Source: Pseudomonas saxonica
GTDB lineage: Bacteria > Pseudomonadota > Gammaproteobacteria > Pseudomonadales > Pseudomonadaceae
Assembly (NCBI RefSeq): GCF_007858365.1
Contig: NZ_VFIO01000011.1
Span: forward strand, 62,001-126,000
Length of the DNA stretch: 64,000 bases
Reading direction: 5' to 3'
A model generated the notes under the pieces. The model saw only the letters and a program-made list of their open reading frames with translations. It was not told where the DNA came from and did not search any database. This document shows, piece after piece, positions 43,283 to 51,262 of the stretch; positions within the stretch are counted from its first letter, which is position 1, and every line of letters begins with the position of its first letter. The translations under genes and the position numbers were made by a program.

Positions 43283-45681
43283 GCATATCAATGATGGTCT
43301 TAGACGACCGATACAAACATGCAGAGCAACAATTTAATGACCTCAAGGCCAACGGATTAGTAGCAGGAGATTTCGAGGGCAAGGTATGGCAGTATCGATC
43401 GAGTAATATTCCCTTCACATCACTCGATCCTCTCAACAGGCGAAATCAAGACCAACCCCCTCTCCCGCTAGTGATTGGCAAGCTTGCGCGCTGCTTTATA
43501 GTTAAAGAAATTCTGGCACATCCGTCAGCAGAGCTGATTATCGGCAGAATGGCCTCGATTAGGCATCTATCCGCAGTAATGGATAGCGAAAACATTGAGT
43601 GGAGCGACATAACGCGCAAAGTCTTCGACCGCACCGTAGACTCGATCAGGCATGGACGTTCAGACTCTACCATTTACCATAGAGCAAATGCCCTCAAGGC
43701 ATTTGTTGATTTCCTCAACCAACTTAGCGTAATGGTCGATGGAGTACTGCTGCGATTCGTCGATAGGTTTATCAAATGGCAAACTGGGATACCCAACCCG
43801 ACTCATAGTGCGCTTGAACTCACATCACGAGAGTTTCAGCAAAGAGAAGAAAATCTATACTCTTCTGACTTGCACAAAGGGATTGCACAAGCCAGGTGGT
43901 TGATCAAGCAGAACCCACATTTGGAGCCAACTGCGGGCTTCGATAGAATTCGACTTGAGGCGACCTGCTTTGGAATGGCGCTCGGTTTGAGAGTTGGTGA
44001 GATCGCGAATCTTCCAAAGAGTTGCCTTTTCCAAGATCCCAACACTCACACGACGTTCGTACGAGTGCCTGTAGAAAAAAACTGCATCCCCAACGCCGTA
44101 CCCGTCGCAGACCTATGGAGCGCACCACTCACCGAAGCGTACGAGTACTTGCTGGCTGTCACTCAGGATGCTAGAGAGCGTGCTCTTGACATTGAAACCA
44201 ATGGTTTCTCATTTATAGATAAAGCACTCGCAGCCTATCGCGCTAACCATCCGTTAGATCCCGGCGCGGTGGATCAACTCTCATCGTTGGATCTGCCCGT
44301 AGAACATCACTACTTTGTTGAGGAGATATGTAAGTGCTTCCCCGTATCTCCAAAAGAGCTCTACAGTGGTGGGCGATTTTACAGCAGCAGCGTTGAACTC
44401 CCTAGAATAACGGCCGCTCGAATCGCAATTTGGATAGATGAACGAATGCATAATTGGGATTGGTCTAATTTTCTCAATGAGTACAAAAAGAACTGTTATA
44501 GCGTATCCGTCATTGACATTGCAAAACACACAAAATCCTCCGAGGCGTCAGTAAAAAAGAGCAAATGGTTTGTAGATCACCTGCGCACCTTTCTCAAGGG
44601 AATGGTTCACGACGGGCTTTTCAAGCCTGGAAACAATCCTTCACATGCGCAACTCTTCGACATCCGGAATGAGTGGGCAAGCATCAGAGAACTTATGTTA
44701 TCTCAAAGAGGATTCGGGGCGGGAGTACCATCCCTGGTCATAGATATCAGACTGCTCAAGCGCCTTTTAGAAGATAAATACAGATTTCACCTGCGACGCC
44801 ATTTTGAAGAACAATTTTCAATGCCTGGTGATGGAAGTGAAGCACCTTATCATGCGAAGCACACTGCCAAAGGTTATCCTAGCAAGCTGAGTGACAACTT
44901 ACTTGTAATCTGGGAAAACCAGTTTGACTCGATATCTGAGCTAGGGATCATCCCCCGCCCCCTATTTAGAGCCGATCTCTACAACTATCTCTCTTCGAAC
45001 TCCTCAAAAAAAACAATCTTTCAGCGCCTTGACCTACGAGGGCAAGACGGTGAAATCTTTTCCATCACTCCTCATCAAATCCGTCGTTGGGTTACCACGG
45101 CAATTCTTCGTTCTGGTCCCTCTGAAACAGCTGTGGACCTATGGATGGGGCGAACCCCACGCCAAAGCCGTCAATATGACTACCGTACTGCCAAAGAGCG
45201 AGCAGAATATGTGAGATCTTTATACTTGGCCGTTGACCCTCCCCCAGACTTTTTGGGCAGGCTAGTAATCCGATGGCGGGAGGAGTCAATCGCTGACGAA
45301 CAAATCGAAGAGATGATCATCGAGAAACTCAGCATTCTCAACCTAACGCCTTGGGGCGGGTGTACACGTGAGCTCTATATCAGTCCGTGCGACAGGGGCC
45401 TCATGTGTATCAGAGGCTTCGGTACAGATTCTGGATGTAAATCCTTTCACCTGAACCCTGATGATCTGGAAGCAAAGGCCGCTATCGAGAGCTTACTCAG
45501 CGAGTACGAGAAAATTTTGAGGGCAATTTTTGACAACCAAACTGACATCACGTCTAGTATTGAGGCTGAGCTCGATAATACTCACGCTTTCGATCAGCAC
45601 GTTCTGTTTGTGATGGATATGGTTACGAGCTGCAAAACGGCCTTAGAAGCTTACTCAAAACCTAAGAAGGCTTCATCATGA
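43279..45681 (+). CDS. ginC: Large tyrosine recombinase GinC-like (800 aa)
   Basis: This is the third recombinase, unusually long. The core motifs are L-G-L-R-V-G-E-I-A-N-L around residue 235-245, T-P-H-Q-I-R-R-W-V-T-T near 597, and a tyrosine in S-R-Q-Y-D-Y-R-T near 632. A cysteine-rich stretch follows (G-G-C-T-R-E-L, S-P-C-D-R-G-L-M-C, G-C-K-S-F), again compatible with metal binding. About 190 residues between the first arginine and the second box form an extra insertion. It overlaps ginB by 4 bp and ginD by 4 bp, so stoichiometric translation is likely. Confidence 0.85.
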   Translation: MSISMMVLDDRYKHAEQQFNDLKANGLVAGDFEGKVWQYRSSNIPFTSLDPLNRRNQDQPPLPLVIGKLARCFIVKEILAHPSAELIIGRMASIRHLSAVMDSENIEWSDITRKVFDRTVDSIRHGRSDSTIYHRANALKAFVDFLNQLSVMVDGVLLRFVDRFIKWQTGIPNPTHSALELTSREFQQREENLYSSDLHKGIAQARWLIKQNPHLEPTAGFDRIRLEATCFGMALGLRVGEIANLPKSCLFQDPNTHTTFVRVPVEKNCIPNAVPVADLWSAPLTEAYEYLLAVTQDARERALDIETNGFSFIDKALAAYRANHPLDPGAVDQLSSLDLPVEHHYFVEEICKCFPVSPKELYSGGRFYSSSVELPRITAARIAIWIDERMHNWDWSNFLNEYKKNCYSVSVIDIAKHTKSSEASVKKSKWFVDHLRTFLKGMVHDGLFKPGNNPSHAQLFDIRNEWASIRELMLSQRGFGAGVPSLVIDIRLLKRLLEDKYRFHLRRHFEEQFSMPGDGSEAPYHAKHTAKGYPSKLSDNLLVIWENQFDSISELGIIPRPLFRADLYNYLSSNSSKKTIFQRLDLRGQDGEIFSITPHQIRRWVTTAILRSGPSETAVDLWMGRTPRQSRQYDYRTAKERAEYVRSLYLAVDPPPDFLGRLVIRWREESIADEQIEEMIIEKLSILNLTPWGGCTRELYISPCDRGLMCIRGFGTDSGCKSFHLNPDDLEAKAAIESLLSEYEKILRAIFDNQTDITSSIEAELDNTHAFDQHVLFVMDMVTSCKTALEAYSKPKKASS

Positions 45682-46037
45682 AGCAGGAAAAAAAATGGAA
45701 GGACCACGTGCGGTCCATTCTCGCCGAATATGAGGCCGGACGGGTTCAGGAACCGCTCACCCAAAGTGGCCTTGCCCAGCAGGCGGGTGTTAGTCGTCAA
45801 ACGCTCTGGAGAGATGAGGAAATACGATCTTTATATACGGCCACTCAGACCCATCTTAAAGACTTCAAAAAGGTCGGGCGTAAAAATAGTGATGCGAGAA
45901 TTTATGCTCTCGAAGCACAGCTACAAAAAGCACGCATGGAGAACAATCGATTAATTCAGACAATCGTCAAAGCCGCTCAGCTAATGACCGAGGATGCAAT
46001 TGACCCAAGACGATACTTCGAAGATACCACGAGCTGA
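45678..46037 (+). CDS. ginD: Small helical DNA-binding protein GinD-like (119 aa)
   Basis: This is the fourth gene of the recombination operon. The N-terminal half contains a helix-turn-helix-like segment (S-G-L-A-Q-Q-A-G-V-S-R-Q-T-L-W-R). The C-terminal half is a coiled coil (L-E-A-Q-L-Q-K-A-R-M-E-N-N-R-L). The layout resembles TnpC of Tn554-type elements and the small GinD of GInts, which is essential for recombination and probably organises the complex. It ends 8 bp from a convergent gene. Confidence 0.8.
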   Translation: MKQEKKWKDHVRSILAEYEAGRVQEPLTQSGLAQQAGVSRQTLWRDEEIRSLYTATQTHLKDFKKVGRKNSDARIYALEAQLQKARMENNRLIQTIVKAAQLMTEDAIDPRRYFEDTTS

Positions 46038-46045
46038 CTCACCAG

Positions 46046-46468
46046 CTATCCTCGTCTGTAAAGTTCCTTGAAGAAGCCATACTCACGGCACTCGGAGCTG
46101 TTAGGCTGGTAATACCGACGACCGCCTTGAACGGTGTAACACCTGTACAAACGATCCTCGCTTTCATGAATGACCTCCAGATGCTCCATCGCCCACCCGC
46201 TACTACCGTTCATCCACCCGGGAGTAACAATCTGAAGGGATAACTCAACGGCACCATTCAGGGTTAAACGCGTGAACTGCTCCAGCCCACGCATGTCCTC
46301 CAGAAAGAAGACCTCCACACACGTGTCCTCTCCCCGCTCCCTCGTCACCGTGATGTGAATCCATGGCGATGACAGCCGTTGCTCCACGAAATGCCAAGCC
46401 TGCTGATCCTCAGCCAGCCAGGCGAAGGAGCGATCCACCTCTGCCCATCGGTTGGTGATAAACATCAT
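46046..46468 (-). CDS. Hypothetical protein, 140 aa
   Basis: I do not recognise a family. The protein is soluble, rich in Trp, Glu and Arg, and ends with a region of R-R-Y-Y-Q-P-N-S-S-E. It runs towards the recombinase operon and is divergent from the XRE regulator gene. The long inverted repeat between the two suggests joint control. It could be part of a regulator-target or toxin-antitoxin-like pair, but nothing in its sequence proves that. Confidence 0.6.
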   Translation of the reverse strand: MMFITNRWAEVDRSFAWLAEDQQAWHFVEQRLSSPWIHITVTRERGEDTCVEVFFLEDMRGLEQFTRLTLNGAVELSLQIVTPGWMNGSSGWAMEHLEVIHESEDRLYRCYTVQGGRRYYQPNSSECREYGFFKELYRRG

Positions 46469-46482
46469 GACCCCCTCTCAAA

Positions 46483-46515
46483 TGAACAGCATACATTGTA
46501 GTCATATACTGTTCA
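46483..46515. promoter_or_regulatory. Long inverted repeat between divergent genes (operator candidate)
   Basis: TGAACAG and CTGTTCA are perfect arms 19 bp apart, and the similarity extends four bases further inward with one mismatch (TGAACAGCATA / TGAACAGTATA). A -10-like TATACT lies inside the right arm. It probably binds the adjacent XRE protein. Confidence 0.55.
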
Positions 46516-46518
46516 CGG

Positions 46519-46872
46519 GTGCCTCATCTTTCCTTTTGCGGAAGATGCAAAGTGGAATTGAGACAGGCATTCGGTCGGGTTCTGAAGTGGATGCGAGTCC
46601 AGCAAAAGCTGACCCAAGAAGACTTCGCGACGGTGAGCAGTCGTACCTACATCAGCACGCTGGAAAGGGGACGATACGTCCCGACCATCGAGAAACTGGA
46701 CACCATCGCACCAGTGCTGGGAGTTCATCCGATCACATTACTGGTTGGGAGCTATGCCCTCAAAGAGAACCGAGCAGTGGCAGAGTTACTCGCTCAAATC
46801 ACTCAAGAAGCTGAACGCATGGACCTTGCAACGGCCTTCCCGGACTCAAGCAAAACCTCACACCAGAGCTGA
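46519..46872 (+). CDS. XRE-family helix-turn-helix regulator (up to 117 aa)
   Basis: The Cro/C1-type domain is clear: Q-K-L-T-Q-E-D-F-A-T-V-S-S-R-T-Y-I-S-T-L-E-R-G, then P-T-I-E-K-L-D-T-I-A-P-V-L-G. A short C-terminal helical tail follows. The first possible start is GTG at 46519, which adds a C-G-R-C segment; GTG at 46552 gives a protein of more usual length and has GGAAG upstream. Proteins of this size often repress their own promoter and that of a divergent gene. The inverted repeat at 46483-46515 fits this. Confidence 0.8.
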   Translation: MPHLSFCGRCKVELRQAFGRVLKWMRVQQKLTQEDFATVSSRTYISTLERGRYVPTIEKLDTIAPVLGVHPITLLVGSYALKENRAVAELLAQITQEAERMDLATAFPDSSKTSHQS

Positions 46873-47021
46873 TCACCACCTGCTAATGCCGCGAAGCGAT
46901 TGCCCAAGCGCCAATGGGGGGACTGGATTTTGCTCTATTGCAGGGCTGTTTAGGCCACAAGATACTTAGCACGCTTTCTGTCTAGCCTGATAAAATCTCA
47001 GGCCACTTCTTGGAGAATCTC

Positions 47022-47381
47022 ATGTCCCGTCTCGCTGAATTTCGCCTTCTCGAACAACAGCTCGCCGCGCAGCTCGCCGAACTGGAAGCACTGAAGAATG
47101 ATTCCGCCCTGAAGCAGGAAATGGAATTCGAAACGAAGCTCCGCAACCTGCTCAACGATTACGGCTACAGCCTGCGTCACGTGATCCAGATCATTGATCC
47201 GCAGCCCGTAGATTCCGGATCTATTGCACAAAAACCTGCACGGAAACCACGAGTAGTGAAAACCTACAAGAACCCGCATAGCGGAGAAGTCGTTGAGACG
47301 AAGGGGGGCAATCAGCGCACTCTGAAGGCCTGGAAGGCAGAGTACGGTGCCGAGGTGGTTGAGTCCTGGTTAGCCAACTGA
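47022..47381 (+). CDS. MvaT/MvaU-type H-NS family protein (119 aa)
   Basis: This is a nucleoid protein that silences AT-rich foreign DNA. It has an N-terminal coiled coil for oligomerisation (residues 1-60) and the characteristic C-terminal block Y-K-N-P-H-S-G-E-V-V-E-T-K-G-G-N followed by L-K-A-W-K. The start at 47022 follows GGAG. Core pseudomonad genomes have their own MvaT and MvaU; this copy sits among island genes, so it is probably a mobile-element-borne paralogue that moderates expression of the cargo. A terminator hairpin follows. Confidence 0.9.
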   Translation: MSRLAEFRLLEQQLAAQLAELEALKNDSALKQEMEFETKLRNLLNDYGYSLRHVIQIIDPQPVDSGSIAQKPARKPRVVKTYKNPHSGEVVETKGGNQRTLKAWKAEYGAEVVESWLAN

Positions 47382-47419
47382 CTGTGCTGTAGTCGACCTG
47401 TGGCAGGAGCATAAACGTG

Positions 47420-47467
47420 AATCGTCGCCAAATGCGAATTCCCATTCTGGGGCGCGACGATTTTTTT
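47420..47467 (+). terminator. Factor-independent terminator of the MvaT-like gene
   Basis: AATCGTCGC pairs with GCGACGATT, followed by a run of T. It lies 39 bp after the stop codon. Confidence 0.75.
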
Positions 47468-47536
47468 GGTAGGTGGTAATGACACACCATTTATGCGCAT
47501 TAAATAGAGGTCCACTTCAGAAACGGACGCTCCAAA

Positions 47537-47692
47537 ATGCGCAATGCTCTCGTCACAATCTCAGTAAACACCCTCGCAAGCATCCTGGCTGGTCTCATGC
47601 TCCACTGGATCACCCCCCCTCCTACTGCCGAAGCCATTCGATCCGGGATCGCGACGCCTGTCTCACCGTCTAAGTCGGTTACCGAGCCTTGA
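47537..47692 (+). CDS. Small single-pass membrane protein, 51 aa (tentative)
   Basis: A short frame starting M-R-N-A-L-V-T-I-S-V-N-T-L has one hydrophobic segment (about residues 4-25, ending L-M-L-H-W-I) and a proline/serine-rich tail. The ribosome-binding site is weak. It resembles many small island-borne membrane peptides, but no family is recognised, and the frame could be chance. Confidence 0.35.
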   Translation: MRNALVTISVNTLASILAGLMLHWITPPPTAEAIRSGIATPVSPSKSVTEP

Positions 47693-47807
47693 CATCTGCA
47701 CCTCCGAATCATGTGGCCGGCTTACCCAGTGGATGCCTCAAAAAAGCAGAACTTGGGGACCAGTTCGCGCCCCGCCCGAAGCGCATGAAGTGATGTTCCG
47801 TTTTTAG

Positions 47808-48042
47808 ACCAAGCGAGAGCACGCCAGGCTTACAAGTCAGTTGCATGATCAGCTGAACGAATTGCTGGAGCATTTCGTAAACCTCAACGAGGGGCTGTAC
47901 TTCGGGGGCGGATGTCACGGTATTGCAGAATTTCACTATGCTCGATGCGGAGGATGAAGACTTCGTGCATTACAGCCTGCACGACTGGTTCAGTTTTGGA
48001 GACGCCATAGAAGACGACGATTTGCTGATTGAGCGGCCTTGA
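47808..48042 (+). pseudogene. Frame-shifted small gene (unknown product)
   Basis: Two frames read as one protein if a shift near 47905 is assumed: L-H-D-Q-L-N-E-L-L-E-H-F-V-N-L-N-E-G-L-Y, then D-V-T-V-L-Q-N-F-T-M-L-D, ending with an acidic tail (S-F-G-D-A-I-E-D-D-D-L-L-I-E-R-P) and TGA. Both parts have protein-like composition and neither stands alone. The 5' end is unclear because a stop lies at 47805. Confidence 0.4.
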
Positions 48043-48337
48043 TCGACGGTGCTGGGCCATAGCTGACGGCTGGTCTGCCTACCAACTGATCCGTTCCGTG
48101 GCAGGTGTTATTTTCTCTACAAGAATAGCCTCCACGCCTCGGGCGGGTCCCAGACCTGCACTGCGCACCAGGGGGTTAGTTGTTTCTGGGGCTCACAGAC
48201 TCCTTACGGGGTAATCCCATGCTTCTGGCAAGGCCTGCCACCGGAGGGTGACCACCTAAGGGGCAGATAGGCCTTCCTGCTACCGAACTTCGCTGGGTAC
48301 GATCAATAAACCCTCTATTGATACGGTTTTGGCAAAG
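48043..48337 (+). other. Gene-free, GC-rich segment with several potential stems before the next gene
   Basis: No convincing coding frame is present. From about 48150 the sequence has many short complementary G/C tracts (for example GGCAAGGCCTGCC and CACCGGAGGGTG). It could be a long structured leader or an RNA gene. A chance of unrecognised small peptide remains. Confidence 0.35.
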
Positions 48338-49258
48338 ATGGATGTGTACAAGCTCCGCATTGAAGACACTGAAAGCAAAACCATAGACAAGGATCGGTTC
48401 GAGTCTGAGACCTTCCGCAGGGAGCCGTGGTATCAGCCCGGAAGCGCGGGCAAGCTGGCTCAGTTCGCGGTGTGCCCGGCATGCGACAACCCTGTCCAGC
48501 TGGTAGGGCTGTATGAGTTACCCCCAAACGTAAAAAATCCCTTCGGAAAGCACGCGACGAAGAGCATTCGCGGTATCGCTCCATTTGATGGAGAGGCCCG
48601 TAACGATTGCCCATACTTCCAGCCCCGTCAGCACAAGAAGACCGACCGAAAAACCGGTTTTGACGGCGTACCGCGGAAGATTCTCAGGCTTTTGATAGAA
48701 CAGTTTGACCGCGTGGTTTACATCCTGGAGAAGGAAACCCAGGTGGTGCTCTCGGAGAAAGCCTTGCGAGGCATGCTGCAGCGTTACAAAGGGGAGCGCG
48801 GCTACCTCTATACCGGTGCGACGCTACGCAACGTGCCATGGATCTTCGCCTATATGTCGGACGCCACTCGGCTCTTTGGCCAGAAGATAGGTGGGAATGC
48901 TGAGCTTGTGAAAGCGATAGAGTCTCAAGTGCCAGGGGCGGAAATCAGCACCAAAGGCCGGCTGGAGGCGAAGAGCCTTCCTGGGATGAAAGGCCCCTAC
49001 TTCGATCTCAAGATGAGTTTCATCCGCCACCGGATCTCTAAGGATAACGAGGAATCCGGCCTGGTTGAGAGCATGGAGTTTGTAGTGTCCCAGCTTCGCA
49101 AAGGTGAGCTTGAGCACATTCACAAGCAGGTGCTCAAATTCGATCCGGCTTGGTTCGAGAGCCTCATCCGAATGCCTGTTGATCATCCCTATCGCAGGAT
49201 GGACCGAGTGGATATGGCCCGTGAAGAGCTAGGCGATTTGCTGGTGTCGAACGGGTAG
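48338..49258 (+). CDS. ICE/island-type conserved hypothetical protein (306 aa)
   Basis: This is a soluble protein with one C-P-A-C motif near residue 45 and a later cysteine (N-D-C-P-Y-F), possibly a small zinc site. A middle basic region (P-R-K-I-L-R-L-L-I-E-Q) and a long helical C-terminus follow. It has the look of proteins on Pseudomonas integrative elements, but I cannot name its family or function. The ATG at 48338 was preferred over a TTG at 48329. No other conjugation gene is in the window. Confidence 0.65.
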   Translation: MDVYKLRIEDTESKTIDKDRFESETFRREPWYQPGSAGKLAQFAVCPACDNPVQLVGLYELPPNVKNPFGKHATKSIRGIAPFDGEARNDCPYFQPRQHKKTDRKTGFDGVPRKILRLLIEQFDRVVYILEKETQVVLSEKALRGMLQRYKGERGYLYTGATLRNVPWIFAYMSDATRLFGQKIGGNAELVKAIESQVPGAEISTKGRLEAKSLPGMKGPYFDLKMSFIRHRISKDNEESGLVESMEFVVSQLRKGELEHIHKQVLKFDPAWFESLIRMPVDHPYRRMDRVDMAREELGDLLVSNG

Positions 49259-49270
49259 AGGTGAGCATCG

Positions 49271-49331
49271 TGTAAACCTATTTTTTTACCTGTTAACTAC
49301 AGTGGTTAACAGGTAAAAAAACTGGTTTACA
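49271..49331. repeat. 61-bp near-perfect palindrome
   Basis: Two 27-bp arms (from TGTAAACC to ACCTGTTAAC, and back) enclose TACAGTG; only two adjacent bases do not pair. The T run lies before and the A run after the central stem, opposite to a factor-independent terminator. It lies between the island-type gene and the S15 hydrolase stop, with nothing else between 49332 and 49388. Confidence 0.8.
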
Positions 49332-49388
49332 GGGACAGCGCTCGGCAGCTGTCCAGAACTGCTGCCAAGCGATAGCTCTATACCGCTA

Positions 49389-51227
49389 TCAGCTACCAGC
49401 TGGTGCTTGGACGACCGTTAGCTGAATCCTGGAGGGCCGCTTAGCCCCCATATGTACGGTATTTCGAGCAGTCCTTTTTTTGTTCGCGCAGCCTTCCGGC
49501 TCACCGCTGTTGGGGTTTACGTCGAACCGTGGGAAATTGCTGCCGGCAATCTCAAGGCGCAAGCTGTGACCGCGCTTGAACAGGTTGCAGGTTGCAAACG
49601 GTTCGATCTGCACCTTGAAACATTCCCCAGGTACCGTCGGCTTCGGATCGTTCCAGCTGTCCCGGTATCGGCAACGAATGATGCCGTCTGTAATGTTCAT
49701 GGCATACCCCTCTGGGAAGTCATCGCTTGGCGGATAGACGTCGACCACCTTAGCGGTAAAGTCAGTGTCTAAGCCGTCGGTCTCGACCCACAGCTGGATC
49801 GTTACCGGACCGGCGACAGCAAGGTCAGCTTCAAGCGGCTCAGTTTCGAAACACAGCACATCGCTGCGCTGGCAGATGGCACTGCCATCTCCGCGCGCGC
49901 CGAAGAAGCGTGGTGTTTCTCGCTGATCAAACGCTCCGCCTTCGAAGACAGGAGCGCCGGAAGTCAGCGCGCCGCCGATGGTCGGTACTGGATTAGATGG
50001 ATCGGCGAGGAAGTGGCAAGCAGCATCGGTTGCCGCTGGCCCCCCTTTGCTCAACTGACCGTCAGGATGAAGATAAAGATCCAACCGCTGGCTGCCAGGT
50101 AATGGCCACTGCTGTGCATCAAGCCACTGACCACCATGATCTATTCGCGTGTCCTGAAGCTTGCGACCACTACCACCGCCCATCATGAATACCTGCACCT
50201 GTTGGGCTGGTGCAGTGATCTGTAGCTGCAGATGGTTTACAAACCACTCAATACGACAGGACAGCCAATCCTGCGCCACTTGCCCATCGAAAGCGGCGGC
50301 TGGGCCAAACTCGGCATCGCCGCTGTGGCTAATGTTGCGGTCGCCATGCAGCCAAGGGCCCATCACGAGTCGTTGTGGTGCCTTACCGTTCGCGACGAAG
50401 GCAGCAAAGTTATCCAGGGTTGAGCTGACATAGGCGTCATACCAGCTCGACATGTGCAGCACCGGAATATCGGGAATGTTGCTGCGATAGTGATCGGCGC
50501 AAATGCCCAACTGTTGCCAATAGGCATCGAAACAGCCGCGGCCCCATTGGTCGAACAGGTAGTCCTCATACGCTGGCGCATGACGCAGCGGTGAAAATCC
50601 TGGACGCCACGGCATATGGGCGAACCAATGCCGGATGTCTTCCTGCTCCAATGCTTCGCGCAATAGTGGATCGGCTTTGGCTGCCGGACTTTCCTTGGCC
50701 TGCTTGTATGCCCATGTGGCCTGTTTGAGCTCGAATGCGCCTCCTTGGCGGATGCCACATTGATAAGCGTTGGCGAAGCCTCCAGAGTCCAGCACCATCG
50801 TCTTCAGCCCTGGAGGATTTAAGCAGGCCATAGCGAGCTGAGTATGGGCTGCATAAGAAAGACCCATGCTTCCGACCTTCCCATTGCACCAAGGCTGCTC
50901 GACCAACCAGGCCAAAGTGTCGTAGCCGTCTTCTGCTTCGTTGACGTACTTGATGAATTCGCCTTCGGAGGCGTAGCGACCGCGGCAGTCCTGAAACACA
51001 GTGACGAAGCCATGTTCGGCAAAGGCTTGGGCCATCTCTTCACGCCCTAAGTGATGACCATTCAGGCATTTCTCCGAGCGTGAGGGCTTGCTCTTGTCGT
51101 ATGGAGTGCGTTCGATCACCACTGGCCACACGCCGGTACTTTCATCAGGCAGGTAGACATCGGTGGCCAACCGAACGCCATCGCGCATCGGGACCATCAG
51201 GTTTCTGAGGATTTGCATGTTTGACAC
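49389..51227 (-). CDS. CocE/NonD-family S15 hydrolase (612 aa)
   Basis: This is an alpha/beta hydrolase of the X-Pro dipeptidyl-peptidase/cocaine-esterase family. The nucleophile is in G-L-S-Y-A-A (near 118-123), the acid probably in S-S-W-Y-D-A-Y, and the histidine in P-W-L-H-G-D-R. The C-terminal jelly-roll domain typical of the family follows. There is no signal peptide, so it acts in the cytoplasm. It is 35 bp behind the YfcC-type carrier gene and probably hydrolyses what that carrier imports, a peptide, an acylated amino acid or an ester. Confidence 0.9.
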   Translation of the reverse strand: MSNMQILRNLMVPMRDGVRLATDVYLPDESTGVWPVVIERTPYDKSKPSRSEKCLNGHHLGREEMAQAFAEHGFVTVFQDCRGRYASEGEFIKYVNEAEDGYDTLAWLVEQPWCNGKVGSMGLSYAAHTQLAMACLNPPGLKTMVLDSGGFANAYQCGIRQGGAFELKQATWAYKQAKESPAAKADPLLREALEQEDIRHWFAHMPWRPGFSPLRHAPAYEDYLFDQWGRGCFDAYWQQLGICADHYRSNIPDIPVLHMSSWYDAYVSSTLDNFAAFVANGKAPQRLVMGPWLHGDRNISHSGDAEFGPAAAFDGQVAQDWLSCRIEWFVNHLQLQITAPAQQVQVFMMGGGSGRKLQDTRIDHGGQWLDAQQWPLPGSQRLDLYLHPDGQLSKGGPAATDAACHFLADPSNPVPTIGGALTSGAPVFEGGAFDQRETPRFFGARGDGSAICQRSDVLCFETEPLEADLAVAGPVTIQLWVETDGLDTDFTAKVVDVYPPSDDFPEGYAMNITDGIIRCRYRDSWNDPKPTVPGECFKVQIEPFATCNLFKRGHSLRLEIAGSNFPRFDVNPNSGEPEGCANKKRTARNTVHMGAKRPSRIQLTVVQAPAGS

Positions 51228-51262
51228 TCAAAGCAGTAGGGCCGCATACGCGGCCCGAGATT

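Noticed and set aside
46452..46814. Alternative plus-strand frame overlapping the XRE gene
   Set aside because: The helix-turn-helix motif and its spacing are only in the frame ending at 46872; the other frame is serine/histidine-rich without features.
49271..49331. The long palindrome as an ordinary terminator
   Set aside because: On either strand the T run precedes the stem and the A run follows, the reverse of a factor-independent terminator.
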